DNA from: Aquimonas sp964586455
GTDB lineage: Bacteria > Pseudomonadota > Gammaproteobacteria > Xanthomonadales > Xanthomonadaceae
Assembly (NCBI GenBank): GCA_964586455.1
Contig: CAZPHV010000019.1
Span: 1 to 64,000 of the forward strand
Reading direction: 5' to 3'
Length of the DNA stretch: 64,000 nucleotides
A program made the position numbers and the translations under genes. The notes beneath the pieces were generated by a model, which did no database searches, was not told the origin of the DNA, and saw only the letters and a program-made list of their open reading frames with translations. Below are positions 24,387 to 34,233 of the stretch, piece after piece (the stretch's first letter is position 1; each line of letters starts with the position of its first letter).

Positions 24387-25894
24387 CCACGCCGGGCCAC
24401 ACCCGCCTGCGCGTCACCCGTGCCGGCATCGACACCTACCAGCAGCCAGTGGTCTACATGCACCGCGACTGTGAAGTCTGTCGCTCGGAAGGCTTTGCTG
24501 CGATGACGCGGGTAAGGCTGGACGTGGGCACGCGCACGCTGGTGGCGACGCTGAACGTGGTGGTCGACGATCGACTCGGTCTGGACGAGGTGGCGCTGTC
24601 GGAGGTCGCGTGGACGCTCCTCGATCCCATGCGCGATGCCCTCGCCCGGGTGCGGCATGCGGAACCCGCGTCGTCGGCAGGTGCGCTCCGCGCCAAGGTG
24701 TTCGGTGCGCGGCTGGACGACGCGCAGTACCTCGCCCTGGTGCAGGACGTGATGGGAAGCAGGTTGTCCGACCTGGAGCTTGCCGCTTTCGTAACAGCCA
24801 GCGCGGGTGACCGCCTCGACAACGCCGAGACGACCGCGCTGACGCGAGCCATGATCTCCGTGGGCCAGCGCCTGGACTGGGGCGAAGGGCCGGTGCTGGA
24901 CAAACACTGCGTAGGTGGCCTGCCGGGCAATCGCACCACCCCGATCGTGGTGGCCATCGTGGCTGCGCTGGGCTACCGCATCCCGAAGACCTCGTCGCGC
25001 GCGATCACGTCGCCCGCGGGCACCGCCGACACCATGGAGGTCATGGCGCCCGTGGCGCTCGATCTGGCGGCGATGCGCCGGGTGGTGGAGCGCGAGGGCG
25101 GCTGCATCGTCTGGGGTGGCAACGTGCGCCTGAGTCCGGCCGACGACATCCTGATCCGGGTGCAGCGCCCGCTGGATTTCGACAGCGACGGTCAACTGGT
25201 GGCCAGCGTGCTGTCGAAGAAGATAGCCGCGGGCTCCACCCACGTCCTGATCGACATGCCGGTGGGTCCGACGGCCAAGGTGCGAGGTGAGGCCGCGGCC
25301 CACAGCCTCGGCACGCGGCTTGCCCACACCGCGGGCGCGCTGGGATTGCAGTTGGGCATCCATCGCTCCGACGGCAGCCAGCCGGTGGGGCGGGGAATCG
25401 GTCCGGCGCTCGAGGCGCACGATGTGCTCAAGGTGCTGCGCAACGCAGCCGATGCACCCGCCGACCTTCGCGAACGCGCACTTGCGCTGTCCGCGGCGCT
25501 GCTGGACATGGCACCGGGCAGCAACGCCGGCACCGGACTGGAGCGCGCGCGCGGCGTGCTGGATTCCGGGGCGGCGCTGGCCAAGTTCCTGGCGATCTGC
25601 GAGGCCCAGGGAGGCTTCCGCGAACCGCCACGGGCGGCGTTCACCGCCGACGTCCCGGCGCCTGCATCGGGCCGCATCGCGGCGATCGACAACCGCAGGC
25701 TGGCCAAACTGGCCAAGCTGGCCGGCGCCCCGACATCCCCCACCGCCGGCCTCGAAACCGGTCTGCGGATCGGCGATACGGTCGAGCGCGGACAGCCCAT
25801 GATGACCCTGCATGCGGAGTCGCCGGGAGAACTGGCCTACGCCCTGGAGCACGCCGCGACGCTGCAACCCTTTGTGCTTGGAGAGGTTCCATGA
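24383..25894 (+). CDS. thymidine/AMP phosphorylase family protein
   Basis: 503 residues from GTG 24383, overlapping the hydrolase gene. The architecture matches the long archaeal-type AMP phosphorylases (about 500 residues) rather than DeoA (about 440): an extra N-terminal domain of about 85 residues, then the helical lid with DKHCVGGLPGN, PKTSSRAITSPAGTADTMEV, and a C-terminal domain. The key Lys/Ser phosphate loop (KTSSRAITS) is present. AMP phosphorylases turn AMP and phosphate into adenine and ribose-1,5-bisphosphate. Bacterial homologues are annotated only by similarity, so thymidine or other nucleosides remain possible. Confidence 0.85.
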   Translation: MTTPGHTRLRVTRAGIDTYQQPVVYMHRDCEVCRSEGFAAMTRVRLDVGTRTLVATLNVVVDDRLGLDEVALSEVAWTLLDPMRDALARVRHAEPASSAGALRAKVFGARLDDAQYLALVQDVMGSRLSDLELAAFVTASAGDRLDNAETTALTRAMISVGQRLDWGEGPVLDKHCVGGLPGNRTTPIVVAIVAALGYRIPKTSSRAITSPAGTADTMEVMAPVALDLAAMRRVVEREGGCIVWGGNVRLSPADDILIRVQRPLDFDSDGQLVASVLSKKIAAGSTHVLIDMPVGPTAKVRGEAAAHSLGTRLAHTAGALGLQLGIHRSDGSQPVGRGIGPALEAHDVLKVLRNAADAPADLRERALALSAALLDMAPGSNAGTGLERARGVLDSGAALAKFLAICEAQGGFREPPRAAFTADVPAPASGRIAAIDNRRLAKLAKLAGAPTSPTAGLETGLRIGDTVERGQPMMTLHAESPGELAYALEHAATLQPFVLGEVP

Positions 25895-26805
25895 CCCGTG
25901 TGCTGATGCCCTTCCCGGCCGATGCAGTGTTGGCCGGCACCATCAACCAGCCCCTGCAGGCGCGCATTGCACCCGTGGCCTGGCGGCACTTCCCCGATGG
26001 CGAGTCGCTGGTCACCCTGGACGACGCACTGGACGGCGCCGATGTGGCGATCCTGGCCAGCCTGCGCAACGCCGATGCCATGGCCCTCCCGCTGCGCTTC
26101 GCCGCCCGGGCGGCGCGCGAATTCGGGGCGCGGTCGGTCGGCTTGATCGCGCCCTACCTCGGCTATATGCGCCAGGACACCCGCTTCCATCCCGGTGAGG
26201 CGGTCAGTACGCCGCTGTTCGCGCAATTCCTCGAGGAGTCGTTCGACTGGCTGGTGACCGTGGACCCGCACCTGCACCGCGTCGAGCGCCTGCAGTCGCT
26301 CTACCGGATTTCGACGGCCCACGTGTCGGCGACGCCGGCCGTGGCGCGCTGGATCGCGGAGACAGTCCCCGACGCGATACTGATCGGACCCGACAGCGAG
26401 AGCGAGCAATGGGTGGCGGGCATCTCCGTCCGGTCCGGCATGCCCTACCAGGTGCTCGCCAAGGAGCGCTACGGCGACTACGACGTGCGCGTGAGCCTGC
26501 CCGACCCGGCGGCCGTGTCGGGCCGCACCACGGTCCTGGTCGACGACATCGTGTCGTCCGGCCACACGATCCTGGAGACCCTCGCGCACCTGCGCCGGCT
26601 GTCGCTGCCGCCGCCGTTGCTGGTCGCCATCCATCCGGTCTTCGCGGGCGATGCCTATGCCCGCCTGCAGGAGGCGGGCCTGGCCCGCATCGTCAGCACC
26701 GACACCATTCCCCACCCGTCGAACGCGATCGCGCTCGGCGCGGACCTCGCCGCCGCGGCCTCGGCCCTGATGACCGCTTCCACCGATTCCACGGAGGACC
26801 CATGA
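25891..26805 (+). CDS. ribose-phosphate pyrophosphokinase-like protein
   Basis: 304 residues, starting within the phosphorylase stop (ATGA). The PRPP-synthetase fold is clear: PYLGYMRQDTRF near residue 88, VDPHLHRVE, and the PRPP-binding loop VLVDDIVSSGHTI around 213-225. It is shorter than housekeeping PrsA (about 315) and diverges where PrsA has its allosteric loop. It may make PRPP from ribose 5-phosphate and ATP, or handle ribose-1,5-bisphosphate from the preceding enzyme. It overlaps the phosphoketolase gene by four bases. Confidence 0.87.
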   Translation: MTRVLMPFPADAVLAGTINQPLQARIAPVAWRHFPDGESLVTLDDALDGADVAILASLRNADAMALPLRFAARAAREFGARSVGLIAPYLGYMRQDTRFHPGEAVSTPLFAQFLEESFDWLVTVDPHLHRVERLQSLYRISTAHVSATPAVARWIAETVPDAILIGPDSESEQWVAGISVRSGMPYQVLAKERYGDYDVRVSLPDPAAVSGRTTVLVDDIVSSGHTILETLAHLRRLSLPPPLLVAIHPVFAGDAYARLQEAGLARIVSTDTIPHPSNAIALGADLAAAASALMTASTDSTEDP

Positions 26806-29267
26806 ACCTGCATCTCAACTGCTGCACCGCCGACCAGCTGTCGGCCGCCGAGCGCCAGCGGATCCTTGAACTCGCAGACGCCCACCGGCAGGCCGATCCC
26901 GCGTTCGCCCACTGGGCTGCCGGCTACGGGGTGATCCGACATGACCCCCTCACCCAGCTGCGCGTCCGCCAGATGGTGCAAGAGCTGGTCGCCATGGGCC
27001 GCACGCCAGATGCCGGCACCGCATGGCAGCGGCTTGCCGCGGCCGACCGCGTCACCAGCGCCGGCATGTGGCTGGTGGCGCACATGACCTACAGCCAGCG
27101 CGTTCGTACGGACGGCGCGACTCTCGGGGTCGATGATTTCAAGGCCACGCCCGAGGGCCACACCGGCGGGTCCCTCAACATGGTGCCCGCCTACGCCGGC
27201 TATCTGCTGATGGATTCCCTGGATGGCGTCACCCGCGCGTGGATGATGGGCCAGGGGCACTGCGTGGCCGCCATCGACGCGCTGAACGTGCTGGTTGGCA
27301 ACATGACCGACCGGCACGCCGAACGTTACGACCGCACCGGCGAAGGGCTGAGCCGGTTCGTCGGCGACTTCTACGCCTACACCCTCAATCCGGACGGGAC
27401 GCCGGCGTCGCCCCTGGGCTCCCACGTCAATGCGCACACCGCCGGCGGCGTGATGGAGGGCGGTTATCTCGGTTTTGCCGAGCTGCAGTACGTGCATGCG
27501 CCGCTCAAGGATGAACGCCTGGTCGCCTTCCTCAGCGACGGTGCGTTCGAGGAGCAGCGCGGCAGCGACTGGGCGCCGCGCTGGTGGCGTGCCGAGGACA
27601 GCGGGCTGGTCAGCCCGATCATCATCCTCAACGGGCGGCGCATCGAACAGCGCAGTCAGATCACCCAGCAGGGCGGCGAGCGGTGGTTGGACCGGCACCT
27701 GCGATTGAACGGCTTTGATCCGATCGCGCTGGACGGGCGCGATCCTGCAAGCATCGCGTGGGGTATCCACGTGATGGAGTCGCGCCTGCAAGCCGGTGCC
27801 GCCGTTTCCGATGCCGACGTGCGGCTGCCCTATGGCATCGCCGAAACCGTCAAGGGGTTTGGTTTCCCCGGTGCCGGCACCAACGCCTCGCACAACCTGC
27901 CCCTTCCCGGGAATCCGGCGACGGATGCCGCGGCGCGCACGCTCTTCAATGAAGGCGCCGCGGCGCTGTTCGTGGCCGCGTCCGAGCTCGATGAGGCCAT
28001 TGCCGCACTCAACAGCCACGATCTCCAGCAGCGTGTGCGCGAGCGCGACCATGCGCTGGCCGACCGCCAGGTGGACCCGCCCCGCGTCCCGGCGATCGCC
28101 GACCGCGACGCCGGCGGCGAGAGCTCGCCGATGACCGCGCTCGACGAGCAGTTCGTCGCGATCGCCGAAGCGAACCCGGGGCTGCGCGTGCGCGTGGGCA
28201 ATCCTGACGAGCTGCGCAGCAACAAGCTCGATCGCACCCTGGACGCAATGAAGCACCGGGTGCACGAGCCCGAGCCCGGTGTCGCGGAATCGACCACTGG
28301 CGCGGTCATCACCGCGCTTAATGAGGAAGCCGTGGTATGCGCGGCGCTCGGCAACAAGGGCGGGCTGAACCTGGTGGTCACCTACGAGGCGTTCGCACCG
28401 AAGATGCTTGGCGCCGTGCGCCAGGAATTGATCTTCGCGCGCCACTTGGCGCAGGCTGGGCGCCCGCCCGGCTGGCTGGGGGTGCCGCTGGTGCTGACCT
28501 CCCACACGTGGGAGAACGCCAAAAACGAGCAGTCCCACCAAGACCCGGCCATGGCCGAGGCGCTCCTGGGCGAAATGGCCGACATCTCGCGCGTGGTATT
28601 TCCCCCGGACGCCAACGGTGCCGCCGCGGCACTCGCCCACGCCTACGCCCAACGCGGCACGGTCACCACCCTGGTGGTCCCGAAGCGGCCGGTGCCCCAC
28701 GAGCTGACGCCACAGCAGGCCGAGGCGCTGGCCGAGGCCGGCGCAACGTGCCTGGCCGGCGATCCGGCGACGGCGGCGATCCTGCTGGTGGCCACCGGCG
28801 CGTACCAACTGCAGGAAGTGCGCCGCGCGCAGGCGCGTCTCGTCGAACGCGGGGCGTCGGCAGCGATCGTCTATCTCGGCGAGCCCGGCCGGTTCCGCGC
28901 GCCGCGCGATCCGGAGGAGGCACGGTACGTGCACCCTGACAGCGCGGTCCAGGCGCTGTTCCCGGTGGGCCGGCCGCGCGTGTTCGTCACCCACACCCGT
29001 CCGGAACCCTTCCTCGGCGCGCTGCGCCGGCTCGACACCGGCCCCGCCACCACCGCGGCGCTGGGCTTCGTCAACCGCGGCGGCACGCTGGACGTGCCGG
29101 GCCTGCTGTTCGCCAACCGCAGCACCTGGGCACACGTGGTCGACGCGGCTGCGCACGTCCTCGGCCAGTCCCGTGGCAGCCTGCTGTCCGAAGCGGAGCT
29201 GGCGGCAGTGGATGGCCGCGGCGATCCGGCCACGATCCTGCGCCCTGCCACGGGGCCAGCGTCGTGA
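26802..29267 (+). CDS. xfp: xylulose-5-P/fructose-6-P phosphoketolase
   Basis: 821 residues from ATG 26802 (GGAGGACC just upstream); a longer upstream open frame is a shadow of the previous gene. The N-terminal XFP domain shows EGHTGGSLNMVPAYAGYL, VNAHTAGGVMEGGYLG and the TPP/Mg region AFLSDGAFEEQRGSDW; the central and C-terminal XFP domains follow (KGGLNLVVTYEAFAPKM). The enzyme cleaves xylulose 5-phosphate with phosphate into acetyl phosphate and glyceraldehyde 3-phosphate. Acetate kinase at 33094 could convert the acetyl phosphate to ATP. It is the fourth of four genes linked by 4-base overlaps. Confidence 0.92.
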   Translation: MNLHLNCCTADQLSAAERQRILELADAHRQADPAFAHWAAGYGVIRHDPLTQLRVRQMVQELVAMGRTPDAGTAWQRLAAADRVTSAGMWLVAHMTYSQRVRTDGATLGVDDFKATPEGHTGGSLNMVPAYAGYLLMDSLDGVTRAWMMGQGHCVAAIDALNVLVGNMTDRHAERYDRTGEGLSRFVGDFYAYTLNPDGTPASPLGSHVNAHTAGGVMEGGYLGFAELQYVHAPLKDERLVAFLSDGAFEEQRGSDWAPRWWRAEDSGLVSPIIILNGRRIEQRSQITQQGGERWLDRHLRLNGFDPIALDGRDPASIAWGIHVMESRLQAGAAVSDADVRLPYGIAETVKGFGFPGAGTNASHNLPLPGNPATDAAARTLFNEGAAALFVAASELDEAIAALNSHDLQQRVRERDHALADRQVDPPRVPAIADRDAGGESSPMTALDEQFVAIAEANPGLRVRVGNPDELRSNKLDRTLDAMKHRVHEPEPGVAESTTGAVITALNEEAVVCAALGNKGGLNLVVTYEAFAPKMLGAVRQELIFARHLAQAGRPPGWLGVPLVLTSHTWENAKNEQSHQDPAMAEALLGEMADISRVVFPPDANGAAAALAHAYAQRGTVTTLVVPKRPVPHELTPQQAEALAEAGATCLAGDPATAAILLVATGAYQLQEVRRAQARLVERGASAAIVYLGEPGRFRAPRDPEEARYVHPDSAVQALFPVGRPRVFVTHTRPEPFLGALRRLDTGPATTAALGFVNRGGTLDVPGLLFANRSTWAHVVDAAAHVLGQSRGSLLSEAELAAVDGRGDPATILRPATGPAS

Positions 29268-29292
29268 GTCGCCCGGCCAGGACCTCGCGCTG

Positions 29293-30885
29293 ATGGCGGG
29301 TACAGTGCGGCGCGGAGGTCAGATTGCCTGGGCCGGACTGAAGCTCGGAGTCGCCGTGCTGCGCCTGCGCCGGCGCGCACCCGACCTGCTCCCCGCATAC
29401 GTCAGCACCACCCTGGTGGGGTTGGGCACCACCTTCGTCAAGCTGGGCCAAGGCTTGAGTCTACGCTGGGACCTGCTGCCGGCACCCTACCGCGAGGCGT
29501 TGTCGCGATTGCACAGCGATGTGCCCCCCTTCCCGGCGGAGGAGGCCATGCGTATCGTCGAACAGGCGTTTGGCGCGCCGGTCGGCGAACTTTTCGCCAG
29601 CTTCGATGACAAGCCCCTGGCCGCGGCTTCAGTGGCCCAGATCCATCCAGCGCGCATGCATGATGGTCGCGATGTGGTCGTCAAGATCACCCGCCCCGGG
29701 ATCCATGCCCAGGTGCAGGCGGATCTGCTGCTCCTGCGGCGCACGATGCGCGTCGCCCAGTGGATCTGGCCGCCACTGAAACGCCACCGGCCGCTCGAAC
29801 TGGTGGACGAACTAGGCGCATTCCTGCGTGACGAGATCGACATGCGTCACGAGGCGCAGAACATGCGGCGCATGGCCAAGGTGCTTGACTCACTGCCCGG
29901 CATTACCCAACCACACGTCGTCGAGCCCTACGCTACCCGCGACGTGCTGGTCCAGGACCGAAGTCACGGCACCCGCCTGGAGACCGCTTACGGAACCGCG
30001 GCCGCTCCCGCGCTGGCGAACGCGCTGCTCGATGCCTACGTGCATCAGCTCTTCGGCGCCGGCGTCTTCCATGCCGACCCGCACCCGGGGAATCTGTTCT
30101 TCTTTGACGACGGTCGCCTGTGCCTGCATGACTTCGGCTCGATCGGTGTGCTCGACCCGGCATCGCGGCTCGCGCTTGGCGGCATGGTCGAGGCCATTGC
30201 AGCCGACGACGCCGAGGGTGTCCTGGATGCGGCAATCGCCCTGGGCTTCTTCCCTCCGCAGGTCGAGCGACGCTCGCATGTGCGCGAGATCCACCTGATC
30301 CTGGCCGAGATGGCCAGCCGCCCATTGGCGGCGTGGTCCATTGCCGAGGCGATCTGGCGCGTGGCACGCATTGGCCAAGGCGCGGGCTTCCGGCTTCCTG
30401 CCCACCTGCTGTCCCTGATCCGGACGCTTTTCCTGGTCGAGAACACGTTGCGGGCACTGGATCCGGATCTGGATCTGCTGGGGACGCTGTCGGCACAGGC
30501 CGCCGAGATCGCCGAGATCGCCGATGCCAGCCGCCCCGGCGGCAACAGGCCGCTCGCCATGCGGCTGGCCCGCACCGCCCGCCAGCTGCCACAGATCGCC
30601 ACCGACCTGTTGCGGCAGGCGCAATTGAGCGACGGACGGCCCGCCCTCTCCGTACATCACCATGGCCTGAGTTCGACGCAGGAGGCAATCGCCCGCACGG
30701 GCAATCGGCTGGCGTTGGCCCTGGTCACCTTGGGCCTGTATGTAAGTGGTGCGCTGTTGAGCCTGCACTCCGACGGCCCGCAAGTGTTCGGTCACATGCC
30801 TTTCCTGGCTATCGTGGCCTTCGCTGCTGCGGCATTGCTCTCGCTGCGGCTGGTGACGGCCATCGCCAGATCGGGGCACTTGTAA
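29293..30885 (+). CDS. UbiB/ABC1-family atypical kinase
   Basis: 530 residues from ATG 29293; the frame opens earlier but within the phosphoketolase gene. Conserved elements are the KxGQ motif (FVKLGQGLSLR), the Ala-rich loop (AAASVAQIHPA), the catalytic VVVKITRPG and the DPHPGN...HDFGSIG segment. Two membrane helices end the protein (LALVTLGLYVSG... and FLAIVAFAAAALLSLRLV). UbiB/COQ8-type proteins assist ubiquinone or other lipid metabolism. A second, island-borne copy is unusual; its target here is unknown. It follows the phosphoketolase stop by 25 bases. Confidence 0.88.
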   Translation: MAGTVRRGGQIAWAGLKLGVAVLRLRRRAPDLLPAYVSTTLVGLGTTFVKLGQGLSLRWDLLPAPYREALSRLHSDVPPFPAEEAMRIVEQAFGAPVGELFASFDDKPLAAASVAQIHPARMHDGRDVVVKITRPGIHAQVQADLLLLRRTMRVAQWIWPPLKRHRPLELVDELGAFLRDEIDMRHEAQNMRRMAKVLDSLPGITQPHVVEPYATRDVLVQDRSHGTRLETAYGTAAAPALANALLDAYVHQLFGAGVFHADPHPGNLFFFDDGRLCLHDFGSIGVLDPASRLALGGMVEAIAADDAEGVLDAAIALGFFPPQVERRSHVREIHLILAEMASRPLAAWSIAEAIWRVARIGQGAGFRLPAHLLSLIRTLFLVENTLRALDPDLDLLGTLSAQAAEIAEIADASRPGGNRPLAMRLARTARQLPQIATDLLRQAQLSDGRPALSVHHHGLSSTQEAIARTGNRLALALVTLGLYVSGALLSLHSDGPQVFGHMPFLAIVAFAAAALLSLRLVTAIARSGHL

Positions 30886-30998
30886 GCAGCTGGAGCCCCG
30901 ACCATCGGGGATCGCGATTTCAGGCAGTCCCTTGCAGAATCACCGATCTATCTCCCCGCTGACGCCCAGTGCATCAGTGCATCCAGGAAGGCAGACCC

Positions 30999-33074
30999 AT
31001 GACGCAACACAACCACCATCATCAAGATCACCAGGCACATAGCGAACAATCGCCTGTTTCCCGCAAGCGTGGCGATGGCGACGCCCATGCCGGGCACGAC
31101 AAGCATGCCGGCCACAGCGCGGCGGGCTTCCGCGACAAGTTCTGGCTCACGCTGCTGCTGACCATCCCCACGTTGATCTGGAGCGGGATGATCCAGCATT
31201 GGTTCGACTACACCGCACCGCAGTTCCCGGGCGCGGCGTACATCCCCGCGATGTTCGGCACGGTCGTGTACTTCTACGGCGGCTCGCCGTTCCTCCGCGG
31301 CGGATACCACGAGCTGAGAAATCGCCTGCCGGGCATGATGACGCTGATCTCGCTTGCGATCACCGTCGCCTTTGTTTACAGCGCCGTGGTCACGCTCGGC
31401 CTTGTCGAGGGACTGGATCTGTGGTGGGAGCTGGCGACGCTGGTGGCGATCATGTTGCTCGGCCACTGGATCGAGATGCGTTCGATCAACCAGGCACAGG
31501 GCGCTCTCAAGGAACTCGCGAAGCTGCTGCCTGATATGGCGGTGCGGTTGGATGAGGCCGGTACCGCGAAGGAAGTCCCTGTCGCGGAACTGAAGCGCGG
31601 CGACCTGCTGCTCATCAGGCCCGGCGCGAGCATTCCCGCCGACGGCGTCGTGAAGGAAGGGACCAGCGCCGTCAACGAAGCGATGATCACCGGCGAGTCC
31701 AAGCCGATGGACAAGTCGACGGGCGACCGGGTGATCGCCGGCACCGTCAACGGACAGGGCTCGTTGCGTGTCGAGGTGACGGGAACCGGCGACGAGACCG
31801 CGCTCGCGGGTATCATGCGGCTCGTCGAGCAGGCCCAGACGTCGCGCTCGCGCGCCCAGGCCCTGGCGGACCGGGCGGCGTTCTACCTCACGATCATCGC
31901 CATCGTCTCCGCCGCGGTTACCGCCATTGTCTGGCCACTCCTCGGTCGACCGTGGAGCTTCACGATCGAGCGCGTAGTGACCGTGCTCGTGATCGCCTGT
32001 CCCCATGCGCTGGGCCTGGCCATTCCGCTGGTGACCGCCATCTCGACCACGATTGGCGCACGGAACGGCCTGCTCGTGCGCGATCGACGCGGCCTGGAAG
32101 AGGCCCGTTTGCTGAACACGGTCGTGTTCGACAAGACAGGCACGCTCACCCTCGGTTCGCACCGCGTCGTGAAGACCACTGCCGCCGATGGACTCACCGA
32201 CGACGAGGTGCTTCGCGTGGCCGCGTCGGTCCAGCGCGACGCTGAACATCCGATCGCGCAGGCGCTGATGACCAGCGCAAAGGAACATGGCATCGACGTT
32301 CCGATGTCGCAGGACTTCGAGTCCATGCCGGGACGCGGCGTGCGCGCAGTCGTCGAGGAGCGCTCGCTTCACGTTGGCGGGCCGGGTCTCTTGAGAATGC
32401 TCGCCGTCGAGCCGCCGGAGACACTTCGGCGGGCTGCCGAATCAGCGGCAGCCGATGGGCAGTCTGCAACCTACCTGGTGGAAGGCGACCGGGTGCTCGC
32501 CGTATTTGCGATCGCGGATGCCATCCGTCCCGAATCGTTCGACGCGGTCAAGCGGCTGCACGACGAAGGACTGGAGGTTGTCCTGCTGACGGGTGATTCC
32601 ACGGCGGTCGCAAACGCGGTCGCGAAGGAACTCAACATCGACACCGTCTTCGCCGAGGTATTGCCCGAGGACAAGGTGGCAAAGATCGAGGAGCTGCAGG
32701 CCCAGGGCAAGCGCGTCGCGATGGTGGGTGACGGTGTCAATGACGCTCCGGCGCTGCTCACGTCCGACGTCGGCATCGCCATCGGCACAGGGACGGACGT
32801 CGCGGTCGAGGCCGGCGACGTCGTACTCGTGCGCAGCGACCCGCGCGACGTGCCAGCGATCATCGAATTGAGCAAGGCCACCTATCGCAAGATGATCCAG
32901 AACCTGTGGTGGGCCGCCGGCTACAACATCGTCGCCATCCCTCTCGCCGCTGGCGTTCTCGCCGCATGGGGGATCCTGCTGCAACCTGCGCTTGGGGCAG
33001 TGCTCATGTCGCTGAGCACCGTCGTTGTGGCAATCAATGCGCAGTTGTTGCGCCGGGCGGTGCGGTCCCCATGA
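30999..33074 (+). CDS. copB: CopB-type (P1B-3) copper ATPase
   Basis: 691 residues. Start taken as ATG 30999, behind AGGAAG; an in-frame Met at 30969 lacks such a site. There is no HMA domain. Instead the N-terminus is His-rich (HNHHHQDHQAH..., HAGHDKHAGH). Core motifs are TGES, CPHALGLAIP (about 333), DKTGT (about 377) and GDGVNDAPAL. CPH in the sixth helix defines subclass P1B-3, which exports copper (Cu(II) or Cu(I)) or silver from the cytoplasm. It lies between the UbiB-like gene and the acetate kinase gene, the only clear metal gene in this otherwise metabolic run. Confidence 0.9.
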   Translation: MTQHNHHHQDHQAHSEQSPVSRKRGDGDAHAGHDKHAGHSAAGFRDKFWLTLLLTIPTLIWSGMIQHWFDYTAPQFPGAAYIPAMFGTVVYFYGGSPFLRGGYHELRNRLPGMMTLISLAITVAFVYSAVVTLGLVEGLDLWWELATLVAIMLLGHWIEMRSINQAQGALKELAKLLPDMAVRLDEAGTAKEVPVAELKRGDLLLIRPGASIPADGVVKEGTSAVNEAMITGESKPMDKSTGDRVIAGTVNGQGSLRVEVTGTGDETALAGIMRLVEQAQTSRSRAQALADRAAFYLTIIAIVSAAVTAIVWPLLGRPWSFTIERVVTVLVIACPHALGLAIPLVTAISTTIGARNGLLVRDRRGLEEARLLNTVVFDKTGTLTLGSHRVVKTTAADGLTDDEVLRVAASVQRDAEHPIAQALMTSAKEHGIDVPMSQDFESMPGRGVRAVVEERSLHVGGPGLLRMLAVEPPETLRRAAESAAADGQSATYLVEGDRVLAVFAIADAIRPESFDAVKRLHDEGLEVVLLTGDSTAVANAVAKELNIDTVFAEVLPEDKVAKIEELQAQGKRVAMVGDGVNDAPALLTSDVGIAIGTGTDVAVEAGDVVLVRSDPRDVPAIIELSKATYRKMIQNLWWAAGYNIVAIPLAAGVLAAWGILLQPALGAVLMSLSTVVVAINAQLLRRAVRSP

Positions 33075-33093
33075 ACATGATTCGGGGACACCT

Positions 33094-34197
33094 GTGACCA
33101 CGCGCCGGCTTCTTGCACTCAACGTTGGCTCGTCCACCCTCAAGGGCGCGTCCTATCTGTTCAACACTGAGGGACACGGCGCGCAGTCTCGTCTGCTCGA
33201 GCGCTCCCGGGCCGAAATTCCAGTCGGCGTGGATGCGCAGGAGCGCCTTGCCACCCTGCTCGAGGCATTGTCGGAGCCGTGGCCCAGCCCCGACGTGGTG
33301 GTGCACCGAATCGTACATGGCGGTGACCTGCACGACGCCCGCGAGCTCGACGAAACCGTGCTCGCGAAACTGGATGCATTGGTGCCGTTCGCACCCTTGC
33401 ACCAGCCGGTAGCCCTCGCTTTCGCGCGTGCCGCGCGCATGCGTTGGCCGCACGCGCGCCAAGGCGTGGCCTTCGACACCGACTTCCACGCGTCGCTCGC
33501 GCCCTGGAGCCGGCGCTTGCCTGTCCCTGAAGCATGGGATGCGCTGGGCATCCGCCGCTACGGTTTCCATGGACTCGCCTTTGCCTCCGCGCTCCGCATA
33601 GTGGCCAGCCACGACGCTGGAATCCTGAAGGGCCGCGCTGTCTTCGCGCATCTGGGGGGTGGCTGCAGCGTCTGCGCCGTCGAGGGCGGCCGCAGCCGCG
33701 ACACCACCATGGCGCTCACTCCGCTGGGTGGAATCCCGAGCCCTACCCGCTCCGGAGATCTCGATCCCGGCGCGTTGCTGTATCTGCTGAGGCATGAACG
33801 CCTGGATGCGCAGGCGCTTGAAAACGGCCTGTACCGCAGTGCAGGCCTTGCCGGAATCGCCGGCCATGGCGACATGCGCGTGTTGCTGACGGATCCCGGC
33901 CCGCAGGCCCAGCTTGCCGTGGAGCTCTTTGCAGTCCGGATTGCGCAGTCCATCGCGGCCATGGCCACGGCAATTGGCGGTCTCGACCATGTCGTCTTTT
34001 CCGGCGGCATCGGCCATCGCGCGCCGGTTTTGCGGGCTCGCATCGTCGCGCGACTGGCCTGGCTCGGCCTGGCGCTGGCACCTGACGTCAACGATGCTGG
34101 AGCCACGCGGATCGACCGCGGGGGCGGGCCGAGCATATGGAACGTCGCGATCGATGAGGAGCGCGAACTGGCTGAATCGGCACTCGCCTGGCTGTAG
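33094..34197 (+). CDS. ackA: acetate/propionate kinase family protein
   Basis: 367 residues from GTG 33094 (GGGGAC upstream), 20 bases after copB. The family start LNVGSSTLK and middle motifs VVHRIVHGG, GIRRYGFHGLAFAS, GGGCSVCAVEGGRSRDTTMA and GDLDPGALLYL are present. Two features differ from standard AckA: the second His of the usual YGFHGTSH is lost (FHGLAFAS), and the protein is about 30 residues shorter. If active it makes ATP from acetyl phosphate supplied by the phosphoketolase upstream. Propionate or another acyl phosphate cannot be excluded. Confidence 0.85.
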   Translation: MTTRRLLALNVGSSTLKGASYLFNTEGHGAQSRLLERSRAEIPVGVDAQERLATLLEALSEPWPSPDVVVHRIVHGGDLHDARELDETVLAKLDALVPFAPLHQPVALAFARAARMRWPHARQGVAFDTDFHASLAPWSRRLPVPEAWDALGIRRYGFHGLAFASALRIVASHDAGILKGRAVFAHLGGGCSVCAVEGGRSRDTTMALTPLGGIPSPTRSGDLDPGALLYLLRHERLDAQALENGLYRSAGLAGIAGHGDMRVLLTDPGPQAQLAVELFAVRIAQSIAAMATAIGGLDHVVFSGGIGHRAPVLRARIVARLAWLGLALAPDVNDAGATRIDRGGGPSIWNVAIDEERELAESALAWL

Positions 34198-34233
34198 CCA
34201 CGACACGCCCCAAGGGTCGGCTCCGGTGGGGAA

